A stretch of DNA of 64,000 nt from Lentzea xinjiangensis (GTDB taxonomy: Bacteria > Actinomycetota > Actinomycetes > Mycobacteriales > Pseudonocardiaceae): positions 124,001 to 188,000 of the forward strand of contig NZ_FOFR01000013.1 in the NCBI RefSeq assembly GCF_900110955.1, written 5' to 3'. The notes beneath the pieces are model-generated. The model was given only the letters and a program-made list of their open reading frames with translations. It made no database searches and was not told the DNA's origin. The first letter of the stretch is position 1; each line of letters begins with the position of its first letter. Made by a program: the position numbers and the translations under genes. This document shows positions 1 through 8,699 of this stretch, piece by piece.

Positions 1-717
1 ACGACCCGGCGCCACCGGGCCACCGCGTGGACCGTGTTCGGGGTCAACGCGGCGATCCTGGCGGGTGATGCGTTGCAGGCGTTGGCCGTGGACGTGCTCG
101 CGGCGTCCGGGCATCCGCGGGCGCTGGAGGCGATCCGGACGCTCGGTGACGCCACCGTGGAGCTGCTCGAGGGACAGGCGCTCGACCTCGACTTCGAGAC
201 GCGATCGGAGGTCGCGGTGTCCGAGGTCGAGCGGATGGCGCGCGCCAAGACCGGTGCGCTGCTCGGCGCGTCCACGGCTCTGGGCGCGCTGTACGGCGAC
301 GGCACCGACGAGCAGATCGAGGCCATGCGCAGCTACGGCACCGAGCTGGGGCTGGCGTTCCAGCACGTGGACGACCTGCTCGGCATCTGGGGCGACCTGG
401 CGGTGACGGGCAAGGCCGCGCACTCGGACCTGGTGAACCGCAAGAAGTCCCTGCCGGTCGTGTACGCGCTGTCAGCCGGTGTGCCCGCGTCCGGCGAGCT
501 GGGGGAGTTGTACTCCGGTTCTCAGGAAATGGACGCGGAAACGCTTGCGCGCGCGGCGGCCCTGGTCGCCGCGGCTGGTGGTCGGGCGTGGAGCCAGGCA
601 CAGGCCGACGAACTGCACACGCGCGCGCTGGTTCATCTGGGCGAGGCCTCCCCCTCCGCTCGTGCGGCGGTGGAGCTCGGCACGCTCGCCCAGCTGGTCA
701 CCCACCGAGACCACTGA
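1..717 (+). CDS. Polyprenyl diphosphate synthase (GGPP-synthase type), 5' end cut by window edge
   Basis: The reading frame is open from base 1 and ends at TGA 715-717, giving 238 visible residues. It begins with [12 protein letters not shown], the stretch that directly follows the first Asp-rich motif in trans-prenyl transferases, so the start codon and that motif lie upstream of the window. The second Asp-rich region is present as [12 protein letters not shown], and the TGK and RKKSLPV segments also fit. The family condenses isopentenyl diphosphate onto an allylic primer to make C15-C20 chains. The stop is 10 bases before ispH and dxs follows, so this gene ends a precursor-supply operon, probably of a terpenoid, carotenoid or hopanoid cluster. 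Chain length cannot be decided from this part. Confidence 0.9.
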   Translation, partial: TTRRHRATAWTVFGVNAAILAGDALQALAVDVLAASGHPRALEAIRTLGDATVELLEGQALDLDFETRSEVAVSEVERMARAKTGALLGASTALGALYGDGTDEQIEAMRSYGTELGLAFQHVDDLLGIWGDLAVTGKAAHSDLVNRKKSLPVVYALSAGVPASGELGELYSGSQEMDAETLARAAALVAAAGGRAWSQAQADELHTRALVHLGEASPSARAAVELGTLAQLVTHRDH

Positions 718-727
718 AAGGGGCCCG

Positions 728-1669
728 ATGACGGAACATCCGCCGCGCTCGGTGCTGCTCGCCTCACCCCGGTCGTTCTGCGCCGGGGTGGAGCGCGCCA
801 TCGAGATCGTGGAACGACTGCTCGACCAGCGCGGCGGTCCCGTCTACGTCCGCAAGCAGATCGTGCACAACGTCCACGTGGTCAGGTCGCTGGAGGCGCG
901 CGGCGCCGTGTTCGTGGAGGAGCTGTCCGAGGTGCCTTTCGGTGCCACGGCGGTCTTCTCCGCACACGGCGTCTCCCCCGCCGTGCGCGCCGAGGCGCGC
1001 GCCCGGTCGCTGGACGTCCTGGACGCGACCTGTCCGCTGGTGACGAAGGTGCACTCCGAAGCACGGCGCTTCGCCGAGCGGGGCGACACCATCGTGCTGA
1101 TCGGTCACGCCGGGCACGAGGAGGTCGAAGGCACGCTGGGTGAGGCTCCCGGCCGGATCGTCCTCGTCGAGACCGTGGAGGACGTCCTCACCCTGGAGAT
1201 CACCGGTCCGGTGTCGTACCTGACGCAGACGACGCTGGCCGTGGACGAGACGGCCGAGGTGGTCGAGGCGTTGCGGCGCAAGTTCCCGCAGCTGCGTGGG
1301 CCGGGGTCCGACGACATCTGCTACGCGACCACGAACCGGCAGATCGCGATCCGCGAGGTCGCCGCGAAGTCGGACCTCGTCCTGGTCGTGGGTTCCAGGA
1401 ACTCCTCCAACTCCGTGCGCATGGTCGAGCTGGCCGCCCGCACCGGCACCCCGGCCCACCTGATCGACGACGCCTCCGAGATCGACCCGGCGTGGCTCGC
1501 CGGCGTGTCGACGGTCGGGCTGTCGGCCGGCGCGTCGGCTCCGCCGGAACTGGTGGACGAGGTGGTGCGGGCGCTGGAGGCGTTCGGCTCGGTGTCCGTC
1601 TCGACGCACACGACCGCCACCGAGACCATCTCCTTCACGTTGCCGACGGCGGTGCGCAGTGCTGGCTGA
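728..1669 (+). CDS. ispH: 4-hydroxy-3-methylbut-2-enyl diphosphate reductase (IspH/LytB)
   Basis: Last enzyme of the MEP pathway, reducing HMBPP to IPP and DMAPP with a [4Fe-4S] cluster. The product is 313 aa, normal for the family. The three cluster cysteines are visible at about C18 (SFCAGV), C102 (DATCPLV) and C198 (DDICYATTN). Substrate-site signatures [16 protein letters not shown] and [10 protein letters not shown] are intact. The ATG start is preceded by AAAGGGG. The 3' end overlaps the dxs start by 11 bases, so the two are probably translationally coupled. Pairing of ispH and dxs with a prenyl synthase is typical of extra, pathway-dedicated MEP genes; whether this is the only copy cannot be seen here. 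Confidence 0.95.
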   Translation: MTEHPPRSVLLASPRSFCAGVERAIEIVERLLDQRGGPVYVRKQIVHNVHVVRSLEARGAVFVEELSEVPFGATAVFSAHGVSPAVRAEARARSLDVLDATCPLVTKVHSEARRFAERGDTIVLIGHAGHEEVEGTLGEAPGRIVLVETVEDVLTLEITGPVSYLTQTTLAVDETAEVVEALRRKFPQLRGPGSDDICYATTNRQIAIREVAAKSDLVLVVGSRNSSNSVRMVELAARTGTPAHLIDDASEIDPAWLAGVSTVGLSAGASAPPELVDEVVRALEAFGSVSVSTHTTATETISFTLPTAVRSAG

Positions 1670-3365
1670 CATCGCCTCGCCCTCGGACGTCCGCGCGCTG
1701 TCCTCGTCCGAGCTGCGCGCGCTGGCCGCCGAGATCCGGGCGTTCCTCATCGCCAAGGTGCACCGGACCGGCGGGCACCTCGGACCGAACCTGGGCGCGG
1801 TCGAGCTGACCATCGCGGTGCACCGGGTCTTCGCCTCCCCCGTCGACGTCGTGCTGTTCGACACCGGCCACCAGTCGTACGTGCACAAGATGCTGACGGG
1901 CCGTTGCTCCGACTTCGACTCGCTGCGACAGGCCGGCGGCCTGTCCGGCTACCCGTCCGCGGCCGAGTCGGCGCACGACGTGATCGAGAACTCGCACGCC
2001 TCGACCGCACTGTCCTATGCGGACGGTCTGGCCAAGGCGTTCGAGCTGGGTGGTGCGGACCGGCGGGTGGTCGCCATCGTCGGTGACGGCGCGCTGACCG
2101 GCGGGATGTGCTGGGAGGCGTTGAACAACATCGGCGGGTCCGCACGGCCCGTCGTGGTGCTGTTGAACGACAACGGCCGCTCCTACGACGCGACCACGGG
2201 CGGGTTCGCGGCGTCGTTGCTCAACGGCTCGGCCCGCGGGCTGTTCGAGGCGCTGGGGCTCGCCTACATCGGTGAGGTCGACGGCCACGACGTGCACGCC
2301 GTGGAGAACGCCCTGTGGGAGGCCAAGGCCCTGGGCCGCCCGGTCGTCGTGCACTGCAAGACCGTGAAGGGCAAGGGGTACGAGCCCGCCGAGGCCGACG
2401 AGGCCGATCACATGCACGCGGTCGGCGTCTCCGGCGCGTCCACCGCGCGGACCTGGACCGACGCGTTCTCCGACGAGATCGTGGCGATCGGCGCGGAACG
2501 CCCGGACGTCGTCTGCCTGACCGCGGCGATGCTGGAACCGGTGGGACTGCGGCCCTTCGCGGCGCGGTTCCCGACGCGCGTGTTCGACGTCGGGATCGCC
2601 GAGCAGCACGCCGTGACGTCCGCCGCCGGCATGGCCATGGGCGGGCTGCACCCGGTCGTCGCCGTCTACGCGACGTTCCTCTCCCGCGCCTTCGACCAAC
2701 TGCTGATGGACGTGGCGCTGCACCGGTTGCCGGTGACGTTCGTGCTGGACCGCGCCGGCGTGACGGGCCCGGACGGCGCGTCGCACCACGGCATGTGGGA
2801 CGCCTCCGTGCTGCCGGTCGTGCCGGGCCTGCGGCTGGCCGCCCCGCGTGATCCGTTGTCGTTGGCCGCTTTGCTGCGCGAGGCCGTGAAGGTGTCCGAC
2901 GGGCCGACGGTGGTGCGTTACCCGAAGGCGGCCGCCGGTCCCGACGTGCCCGCGGTGCGGCGCGTGAGCCACTTCGACGTGCTGCGCGAGGTGCCCGGCG
3001 CCGAGGTGCTGCTCGTCGCGGTCGGTCCGCTCGCCGGTCCGTGCCTGGCCGCGGCCGAGGAGCTCGCCTCGTACGACGTGCAGGTCGACGTGGTCGATCC
3101 GCGCTGGATCGCGCCGCTGGACCCGCACCTCGTCAAGTACAGCGGCCAGCACCGCCTGGTGCTCGCGGTGGAGGACACCACGGCGACGGGAGCGCTGGGA
3201 GCGCGCCTGGGCCAGGCCTTGACGGGGTCGGCCACGTGCGTCGCGACGTTCGCGCTGCCACCGCGCTTCCTGCCGCACGACTCCCGCGCCCGCATCCTGC
3301 GCGCGCACGGCCTGGACGCGGCAGGCATCACGACGAGCGTGCTGAAGCGCCTCGGCGTGAAGTGA
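1659..3365 (+). CDS. dxs: 1-deoxy-D-xylulose-5-phosphate synthase, short form
   Basis: Thiamine diphosphate enzyme making DXP from pyruvate and glyceraldehyde 3-phosphate, the first MEP step. Visible motifs: GHQSYVHK, the TPP-binding GDGALTGG with [40 protein letters not shown], the DRAGVTG/DGASHHG loop and VRYPKA. At 568 aa it is shorter than the usual 620-650 aa housekeeping enzyme, mainly by compact linkers and a short N-terminus. The start is a GTG inside the end of ispH; no upstream in-frame start is better. Its 3' end overlaps the convergent acyltransferase gene by 38 bases. The short form and operon suggest a pathway-specific copy (inference). Confidence 0.93.
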   Translation: MLADIASPSDVRALSSSELRALAAEIRAFLIAKVHRTGGHLGPNLGAVELTIAVHRVFASPVDVVLFDTGHQSYVHKMLTGRCSDFDSLRQAGGLSGYPSAAESAHDVIENSHASTALSYADGLAKAFELGGADRRVVAIVGDGALTGGMCWEALNNIGGSARPVVVLLNDNGRSYDATTGGFAASLLNGSARGLFEALGLAYIGEVDGHDVHAVENALWEAKALGRPVVVHCKTVKGKGYEPAEADEADHMHAVGVSGASTARTWTDAFSDEIVAIGAERPDVVCLTAAMLEPVGLRPFAARFPTRVFDVGIAEQHAVTSAAGMAMGGLHPVVAVYATFLSRAFDQLLMDVALHRLPVTFVLDRAGVTGPDGASHHGMWDASVLPVVPGLRLAAPRDPLSLAALLREAVKVSDGPTVVRYPKAAAGPDVPAVRRVSHFDVLREVPGAEVLLVAVGPLAGPCLAAAEELASYDVQVDVVDPRWIAPLDPHLVKYSGQHRLVLAVEDTTATGALGARLGQALTGSATCVATFALPPRFLPHDSRARILRAHGLDAAGITTSVLKRLGVK

Positions 3366-4434
3366 CGCACCAGCCGATCGCGAACGACAACGCGATCGCC
3401 CCCACCCCCACCACCGGCGCTTTGACCTCGGCCGGCAGGTCGAGCGGCCGCAGCGCGGTCGCGAGGCTCAGCAACACCGGTCCCTGCACGATGAACGCGA
3501 CGTAGGCGGACCGCGCCAGCCCCTCGGCGAAGGGCCCCCGGCCGGCGAGCCTGCGTTGCGCGAGCCCGATGAGCCACACACTGCCCGCCACGACCAGAAC
3601 CCCCTCGACGAGGGCGAGCACCGCCGCCTGCCACCTCCAGCCGCCGAGGAACGGTTCCGCGTTCGCGGCCAGGTCGAGCACTCCGAGGAACACCGCGGCG
3701 AGGGGAAGCACGGCGATCGTCGAGACGACGGCGGTGCGGGTCATCCGGTAGAGCTCGTCCGGCACCCGCTCCGCGAGCTTGCGCCCGCCGACCGCGCCGA
3801 GCAGGAACATGCCGAGGCACTGCGGCCACCACCACAGGTGCAGATCGCCGACCTGCCCGCTGCGCGCCGGGAACACCAGCCGCGTGAGGAAGGTCGTGCC
3901 GGCCACGACCACCGCCATCCCCACGAGGGTGCGCCCGGTGATGGCGCGCTCCCTGACCGGCGGCGCCAGCGCGACCGCGATGCTGAAGATCAGCAGCACC
4001 CCGACGAACCACAACGACCCGCTGTCGAGCAACGGCTGGCGGTGCGTGAAGGCGTGCCACCACGAGACCTGCCGCCCGGCCCCGTTGTAGGCGATCCACA
4101 CGAACGTCGGCCAGACCACCACCGCGCTGACGACCCATGGCGTGCCGAGGCGGACCAGCCGTTCGATGACGAACCTCGCGGCACCTTTGCGTTCGATCGA
4201 GGAGGGCGTGAAGATCCCGGCCATGAAGTAGAAAGTGCCCATGAAGAACAACCCCGACGGCCCGATCACCGCGGCCAGCACCGTTTCCGCACTCGGGTGG
4301 AAGGTGACCTCGTTGACCTCGTCGTAGGCCCAGCCACCGATCGTGGCGTAGCCGAGCAGCGCGTGGCCGCCGATGACCCACGCCACCAGGATCACCTTCA
4401 GGTTGTCCACAGCGGACAATCGCACGGTTCCCAT
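3328..4434 (-). CDS. Acyltransferase family 3 membrane protein
   Basis: A 368-aa polytopic membrane protein resembling acyltransferase_3 (OafA/OpgC/MdoC-like) enzymes that O-acylate cell-surface glycans or small secreted molecules. The N-terminal segment SAVDNLKVILVAWVIGGHAL carries the early conserved His of the family, followed by FFMGTFYFMAGIF and a positively charged RFVIERLVRLGTPWV loop; about ten hydrophobic helices follow. The ATG is preceded by a strong GGGAGGAG at 7-8 bases, which fixes the start; the upstream in-frame extension is low-complexity DNA. The substrate is unknown. It overlaps dxs tail to tail, so it is not part of that operon. Confidence 0.85.
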   Translation of the reverse strand: MGTVRLSAVDNLKVILVAWVIGGHALLGYATIGGWAYDEVNEVTFHPSAETVLAAVIGPSGLFFMGTFYFMAGIFTPSSIERKGAARFVIERLVRLGTPWVVSAVVVWPTFVWIAYNGAGRQVSWWHAFTHRQPLLDSGSLWFVGVLLIFSIAVALAPPVRERAITGRTLVGMAVVVAGTTFLTRLVFPARSGQVGDLHLWWWPQCLGMFLLGAVGGRKLAERVPDELYRMTRTAVVSTIAVLPLAAVFLGVLDLAANAEPFLGGWRWQAAVLALVEGVLVVAGSVWLIGLAQRRLAGRGPFAEGLARSAYVAFIVQGPVLLSLATALRPLDLPAEVKAPVVGVGAIALSFAIGWCVTSRRGASARSS

Positions 4435-4609
4435 GGTCCGCTCCTCCCGGCGCTCACGCCAGCGTCCGTTCGCGGGCGGCTCGCGTTCCCCTGGGGGAGG
4501 GGCCGGTGGCGCGGTGGCGCGGGAAGAGTGCGCCGGGGCGCCGCGGCGCAAGCTGCTGTGGCTCGGGACGGGTGAGCTGGGCCGGTATGACGCGGGCTGT
4601 CGTGGCGCT

Positions 4610-4799
4610 GGAACAGCGAGCCCGGCCGACACGTCACGGGCCAGCGCGACGCAGGAACAGCGAGCCCGGCCGACACCACACAGGCCGACGCGCCGCAGGA
4701 GCAGCGAACCAGCCGACACGACACGGACCTACCGACGCAGGAACAGCCAGCCCGGCTGATACCGCACAGACCGCGATCCGACGCAGAAAGTGGAGCCGG
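4610..4799. repeat. Degenerate ~44-bp tandem repeat, about four copies
   Basis: Units begin with GGAACAGCGAGCCCGGCCGA and restart at 4610, 4654, 4698 and 4740, with a decayed unit from 4786. Unit lengths are 44, 44, 42 and 46 bp. The lengths are not all multiples of three, which argues against a coding repeat. The units are adjacent with no unique spacers, so this is not a CRISPR array. Confidence 0.75.
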
Positions 4800-4821
4800 A
4801 CCGCCATGGCCGGGCGGCTGT

Positions 4822-4965
4822 GCCGCAGGCCGCCACACCGCAGGCCGCCACACCGCAGACCACCGCACCGCAGGCCACCGTGGCCCAAGCCGCCGCGCCA
4901 CAAGCCCTCGTGGCCCAAGCCGCCAGACCGCGGGCCACCGCGCCACAGGCCACCGTGGCCCATCC
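4822..4965. repeat. 15-bp tandem repeat (GCCGCCACACCGCAG family), about nine copies
   Basis: A 15-bp unit close to GCCGCCACACCGCAG recurs in the same phase, first nearly perfectly and then diverging to forms such as GCCACCGTGGCCCAA. Because the period is divisible by three, every frame is repetitive; one plus-strand frame would read PQAAT-like pentapeptides. No ribosome site or plausible protein encloses it. Confidence 0.7.
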
Positions 4966-5252
4966 GAGTCACCCGGTCCAGGCCACCGCGGGGCGCTCAG
5001 ACCACAGCGGCGAGCCCCACACACTGCACCGCGGAGCCCCAGCCGCACAACCCGATCAGCGCGCCCTCAGCCACACCTCCCCCAGGACGCCCCCAGCCAC
5101 ACCTGTGCCCCGGGACGCCGTCAGCCGCGCCCCCAGGCGCCCCACTCCAACCGCAGCCGCGATCCCCGCCCTCTGCCGACCGCACCCACCGTCAGCACGC
5201 AAACGCAGCCGCACGGCTCAAGCCCCAACCGCAGCGCCCCGAACCCGACCGC

Positions 5253-6374
5253 TCAAGGCCGATCACCGGTGTACACGCCCAAAGCCCGGAACCGCAGGCC
5301 CGGCTCCGCGTACTCCTCGATCGCGTGCGCGATCCACCCCACGATCCGCGCGATGGCGAAGATGGCCTCACCGGCGTCCGGCGCCATCTTGAACATCACG
5401 CCGAGCTGGGCCAGCGCCAGGTCGATGTTGGGGAACGACTGCTGCTGGGTGGCGATCACCTTGTCCGCCACCAGCTCGCCGTGCTGGCGCAGCACGGTGA
5501 GCAGGTGGTCGGCGCGCGGGTCCCGCTCGCGGTAGACGTGGTGGCCGAAGCCGGGGATCGGGCGACCGGCGCGCAGGTGTTCGGCGATGGCGCCCATCGG
5601 GTCGGCTTCCGCCTGCTGCAGGAAGCGGTGGGCGAGGGTGCTCGCGGTGCCGTGCTTCTGGCCTTCGAGGGCGCCCAGGCCGGCGGACACCACGGCGTAC
5701 GGGTGGGCTCTGGCGGAAGCGGCCACGCGGGCGGCCATGGTCGAGATGGCCAGGTCGTGGTCCGCCAGCAGGATCAGCGCCGTGTTCAGCACCTCGGGCT
5801 GAGCGGGCGCGAGCGAAAGGCGGGCCCACAGGCGGTCGGTGACGTCCATGCCCTGCGGGCGTTGCTGCAGGGGCAGGGACTCGACGACGTCGGCGATGAG
5901 GGCCTTGGCCGTCGTGATGGCTCGGGAGAGGTCGAAGCGGAGCGGATCGCCAGCGCCCGCCAGCGCTACCGCGACCCGGACGCGGTCGGTCAGCGTCGCG
6001 CTGTCGGGCAGGGCCATCCAGATCTCCTGGCCCTCGGGGAACTCGAGGCCGGTCGAGTCGATGCCGGTCCACAGCCAGTGGGCGACGTCCTCGAAGCGCT
6101 TGGTCGCGCTGAGCTGGACGGCGGAACGGCCGCGGTAGAACAGCCGATCGCTCTCCAGCAGGGAGATGCGGGTGCGGATGCGATCGGTCACAGCGGCCAC
6201 TGCTCCGCGCGCACCAGTGCGCTGGGCCAGGGCCTCCACCTCGGCGACGGTGAACATGCTCTGGCGGTTCACCTTGGTGCTGGTCAACAGGCCGCGGCTG
6301 ACATACGCGTATACCGTCGCCGGTTTGACGCCCAGGCGACGGGCGGCTTGATTCGTCGTCAACATTGATTCCAT
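5253..6374 (-). CDS. Citrate synthase-family protein with N-terminal helix-turn-helix
   Basis: A 373-aa protein in two parts. Residues 5-55 form an excisionase/MerR-like helix-turn-helix (LTTNQAARRLGVKPATVYAY followed by SRGLL and a FTVAEVEAL wing). Residues about 60-373 are a citrate synthase fold. The catalytic positions are kept: His241 (GQKHG), His278 (PGFGHHVYRERDPRA) and Asp318 (FPNID). Usual citrate synthases lack the DNA-binding part. ATG at 6374 or 6365 are both possible. It is divergent from a second citrate synthase-like gene, 36 bases away, with a shared repeat-rich promoter, so autoregulation and control of the neighbour are likely (inference). It could be an enzyme, a sensor using the enzyme fold, or both. 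Confidence 0.85.
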   Translation of the reverse strand: MESMLTTNQAARRLGVKPATVYAYVSRGLLTSTKVNRQSMFTVAEVEALAQRTGARGAVAAVTDRIRTRISLLESDRLFYRGRSAVQLSATKRFEDVAHWLWTGIDSTGLEFPEGQEIWMALPDSATLTDRVRVAVALAGAGDPLRFDLSRAITTAKALIADVVESLPLQQRPQGMDVTDRLWARLSLAPAQPEVLNTALILLADHDLAISTMAARVAASARAHPYAVVSAGLGALEGQKHGTASTLAHRFLQQAEADPMGAIAEHLRAGRPIPGFGHHVYRERDPRADHLLTVLRQHGELVADKVIATQQQSFPNIDLALAQLGVMFKMAPDAGEAIFAIARIVGWIAHAIEEYAEPGLRFRALGVYTGDRP

Positions 6375-6432
6375 CAACGTTGACTGTACTCGACATGTTG
6401 ACGGAGCCTGATGTGCATGTTGATTGATGCAC
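6359..6432. promoter_or_regulatory. Divergent promoter region with repeated TCAAC/GTTGA elements
   Basis: Four related elements lie in about 70 bp: TCAACATTGA (6359-6368), the perfect palindrome TCAACGTTGA (6374-6383), and CATGTTGA at 6394-6401 and 6416-6423. The last is embedded in an inverted repeat GTGCAT-N8-ATGCAC (6413-6432). They overlap both start codons and are the obvious candidate sites for the HTH domain of the minus-strand gene product. Confidence 0.55.
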
Positions 6433-7541
6433 CCAAAGGGCTTAAAGATGTCGTCGTCACCAGCACTCAGATCGGGGACGTGAACGGCGCCGCGGGCTAC
6501 TACCACTACCGCGAGCACGACGCGATCGAGCTGGCCAGGACGCGGTCGTTCGAGGACGTGTGGTTCCTCTTCGCCGAGGGCCGGCTACCCGGCCCCGACG
6601 AGTCCGCGCTCTTCACCGCTCAGATCGCCGCGCAGAGACAGCTCCCGGCGTCGATCCGCGAGGTGCTGCCCGCCATCGCCCGGTCGGGGTGCACGGCGCT
6701 GGCGGGGCTGCGGACCGCGCTGTCGATGCTGCCGTCGCAACCGATGTGGGACGCGCCGATGAGCACCAGGAAGGCGGACGCGCTGCGGGTCAGCGCGATG
6801 ACGCCGACGATCCTGGCCGCACTGCACAGGCTCAAGCTGGGACTTGATCCGGTCAACCCCAGGGTTGATCTGTCAACGTCGGCCAACTGGTTGCACATGG
6901 TGACCGGACAGGAGCCGTCGTCCTGGGCCAGCCGTGCCGTCGAGCAGTACTTGATCGCCACGATCGACCACGGGTTCAACGCGTCGACGTTCACCGCGCG
7001 CGTGGTCGCGTCCGCGGGAGCCGACGTGGTGTCGGCGGTGGCGGCCGCGATCGGCACGTTCTCCGGGCCGTTGCACGGAGGTGCGCCGGACCGGGCGCTG
7101 GAGGCCCTGGACCTCATCGGGACGCCGGACAACATCGACGCCTGGGTCCGGGAGCGCGTCGAGCGGGGCGACCGGATCATGGGCTTCGGCCACGCCGTCT
7201 ACCGGACGGAGGACCCGCGGGCGCGCCTGCTCAGGGAGATCGCGCTCGAACGGCCGGCGGAGCTGACCGACTTCGCGGTCACCGTGGAGCGCAGGGTGAC
7301 CGAGCTGCTCCAAGAGCTCAAGCCCGGCCGGCAGCTCTACGCGAACGTGGAGTTCTACGCGGGCGTGGTGATGGAGCTGTGCGGCATCCCGCGGGAGATG
7401 TTCACGCCGACGTTCGCGTGCAGCCGGGTGATCGGGTGGTGCGCCAACGCGCTCGAGCAGTCCGAGGACACGAAGATCATCCGCCCGGTCGCCCGGTACA
7501 CGGGTCCGGCACCCAGGATCGGGTCGGCTCCGATCAAGTGA
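6411..7541 (+). CDS. Citrate synthase-like enzyme (citrate synthase 2 family)
   Basis: A 376-aa citrate/2-methylcitrate synthase-type protein, expected to condense acetyl-CoA (or propionyl-CoA) with oxaloacetate. The two catalytic histidines are His222 (GPLHGGA) and His261 (MGFGHAVYRTEDPRA). The position normally filled by the catalytic Asp in NVDFY is Glu314 here (ANVEFYAG). This may be normal for the actinobacterial subfamily, which I cannot verify, but it is a visible difference from the classical enzyme. ATG at 6411 has GGAG only 4 bases away; the in-frame ATG at 6417 has better spacing. It is divergent from the HTH-citrate synthase and probably co-controlled with it. Confidence 0.85.
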   Translation: MCMLIDAPKGLKDVVVTSTQIGDVNGAAGYYHYREHDAIELARTRSFEDVWFLFAEGRLPGPDESALFTAQIAAQRQLPASIREVLPAIARSGCTALAGLRTALSMLPSQPMWDAPMSTRKADALRVSAMTPTILAALHRLKLGLDPVNPRVDLSTSANWLHMVTGQEPSSWASRAVEQYLIATIDHGFNASTFTARVVASAGADVVSAVAAAIGTFSGPLHGGAPDRALEALDLIGTPDNIDAWVRERVERGDRIMGFGHAVYRTEDPRARLLREIALERPAELTDFAVTVERRVTELLQELKPGRQLYANVEFYAGVVMELCGIPREMFTPTFACSRVIGWCANALEQSEDTKIIRPVARYTGPAPRIGSAPIK

Positions 7542-7683
7542 GGTACCGCAGGTCGTCGCGGACGCGCACGCGGTCGCGGTCGGTGACGTCGGTCGAGCCC
7601 GCCAGGCCCGCGGTGCGGTCGCGGTGCCGGTCGAGCCAGACGGAGAGGCCTGCTACTGCCAGAAGGATCGCCGCAAGAGTCAT
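7534..7683 (-). CDS. Small membrane protein, 49 aa (hypothetical)
   Basis: A short frame on the minus strand starts with ATG 7681-7683 and reads MTLAAILLAVAGLSVWLDRH, one hydrophobic helix followed by an Asp/Arg-rich hydrophilic tail. This is a plausible single-pass small protein. It overlaps the end of the citrate synthase-like gene by 8 bases and is divergent from the GlxA-type regulator at 7755. No good Shine-Dalgarno is seen, so expression is uncertain. No family is recognised. It would fill an otherwise empty 213-bp gap. Confidence 0.4.
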   Translation of the reverse strand: MTLAAILLAVAGLSVWLDRHRDRTAGLAGSTDVTDRDRVRVRDDLRYLT

Positions 7684-7719
7684 GTCACTGATTTTGCGGA
7701 CAGCGATATCGAGCCAACA

Positions 7720-7748
7720 GTGGCAGGTCTGACGGTCGGCGCTAAAAT
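7720..7748 (+). promoter_or_regulatory. Probable promoter for leaderless GlxA-type regulator mRNA
   Basis: TAAAAT at 7743-7748 is a good -10 box lying six bases before the ATG at 7755, with a weak -35 GTGGCA 17 bases upstream. There is no Shine-Dalgarno before the ATG, which fits a leaderless transcript. GGCAGG/CCTGCC repeats flank the -10 element. Confidence 0.4.
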
Positions 7749-7754
7749 CCTGCC

Positions 7755-8699
7755 ATGCTTCGATCGGTGGCGGTTCCCCTCATCGACGGTGTCGCGCCGT
7801 TCGAGTTCGGCCTGCTCTGCGAGGTGTTCGGCGTCGACCGGACCGAGGAGGGCGTGCCGCTGATCGACTTCCGCGTGTGCGGTGAGCTCCCGAACGAGCC
7901 GGTGCCGACGGACATCCGGGGTGTCTCGATCACGCCGGAGCACGGGTTCGACGCGCTGCAGAGCGTCGACCTCGTCGCGCTGCCCGCCGCGCACGTGCGC
8001 GACCACTACCCGGAGAAGCTGGTCAAGGCCCTCCGGGAGACCAGCGCGACGCTGCTGAGCGTGTGCAGCGGGGCGTTCATCCTCGGCGCGGCCGGACTGC
8101 TCGACGACCGGCACTGCACCACGCACTGGCGCGAGGCCCGGCGCTTCCGGGAGCGCTTCCCCAGGGCCCGGCTCGACCCCGACGTGCTGTTCGTGGACGA
8201 CGGCGACATCGTCACCAGCGCCGGCACGGCCGCGGGCATCGACGCCTGCCTGCACCTCGTCCGCCGGGAGCTCGGCACCAAGGTCGCCACCACCATCGCG
8301 CGCCGGATGGTGGTGCCGCCGCAGCGCGACGGCGGTCAGCGGCAGTTCGTGGAGCTGCCGATCCCGGAGTGCACCTCCGACAGCCTCGAACCGGTGCTGG
8401 AGCGGGTGCTCGACACGATCGCGGACAACCACACGGTCGCGTCCATGGCGAAGCTCGCCGTCATGTCCGAGCGGACGTTCGCGCGCAGGTTCGTCGCGGA
8501 GACGGGCACCACCCCGAACAAGTGGCTCTCGCTGCAACGGGTGCTCCACGCGCGCAGGCTGCTGGAGGAGACCGACCTGGACGTCGACGCGGTCGCCACC
8601 AGGTCAGGCTTCGGGACAGCCGCTCTCCTGCGGCACCACTTCCACCGCGTCGTCGGCGTCGCACCGAGCGACTACCGCCGCACATTCGCCTGTCGTTAG
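7755..8699 (+). CDS. GlxA-type transcriptional regulator (DJ-1/PfpI + AraC HTH)
   Basis: A 314-aa regulator. Residues 1-190 form a DJ-1/PfpI-like glutamine amidotransferase-fold domain with the elbow cysteine at about 104 (LLSVCSGAF); residues about 215-312 are an AraC HTH (TVASMAKLAVMSERTFARRF and a second helix pair ending GVAPSDYRRTF). The family usually controls nitrogen compound, betaine or stress genes, with the N-terminal domain as ligand sensor. No obvious target lies beside it except the small membrane ORF on the other strand. Its last 96 bases overlap the convergent MarR gene. Confidence 0.88.
   Translation: MLRSVAVPLIDGVAPFEFGLLCEVFGVDRTEEGVPLIDFRVCGELPNEPVPTDIRGVSITPEHGFDALQSVDLVALPAAHVRDHYPEKLVKALRETSATLLSVCSGAFILGAAGLLDDRHCTTHWREARRFRERFPRARLDPDVLFVDDGDIVTSAGTAAGIDACLHLVRRELGTKVATTIARRMVVPPQRDGGQRQFVELPIPECTSDSLEPVLERVLDTIADNHTVASMAKLAVMSERTFARRFVAETGTTPNKWLSLQRVLHARRLLEETDLDVDAVATRSGFGTAALLRHHFHRVVGVAPSDYRRTFACR

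Larger units (their letters stand above)
4435..5252. other. Gene-free low-complexity region (818 bp)
   Basis: Between the acyltransferase start and the end of the citrate synthase-like gene I find no convincing gene. The DNA is C-rich on the plus strand with few stop codons, so long open frames exist on both strands but are only compositional. It contains two separate tandem-repeat blocks (4610-4799 and 4822-4965) followed by a CCNCAGCC-rich stretch up to about 5250. The first 70 bp must also hold the acyltransferase promoter and ribosome site. Confidence 0.7.

Noticed and set aside
1635..3308. 557-codon minus-strand frame opposite dxs
   Set aside because: His/Arg/Gly-rich shadow typical of the antisense of a G/C-rich gene; dxs is unambiguous on the plus strand.
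4610..4799. Possible CRISPR array
   Set aside because: Repeats are degenerate and contiguous, with no unique spacers of constant length and no cas genes in the window.
4398..5392. Long overlapping open frames on both strands in the repeat region, including a Pro/Gln-repeat frame at 4790-5392
   Set aside because: They arise from stop-poor, C-rich repeats. None has a ribosome site, a family match or a normal amino-acid composition, and 4398-5048 and 5253-5392 collide with well-supported genes.
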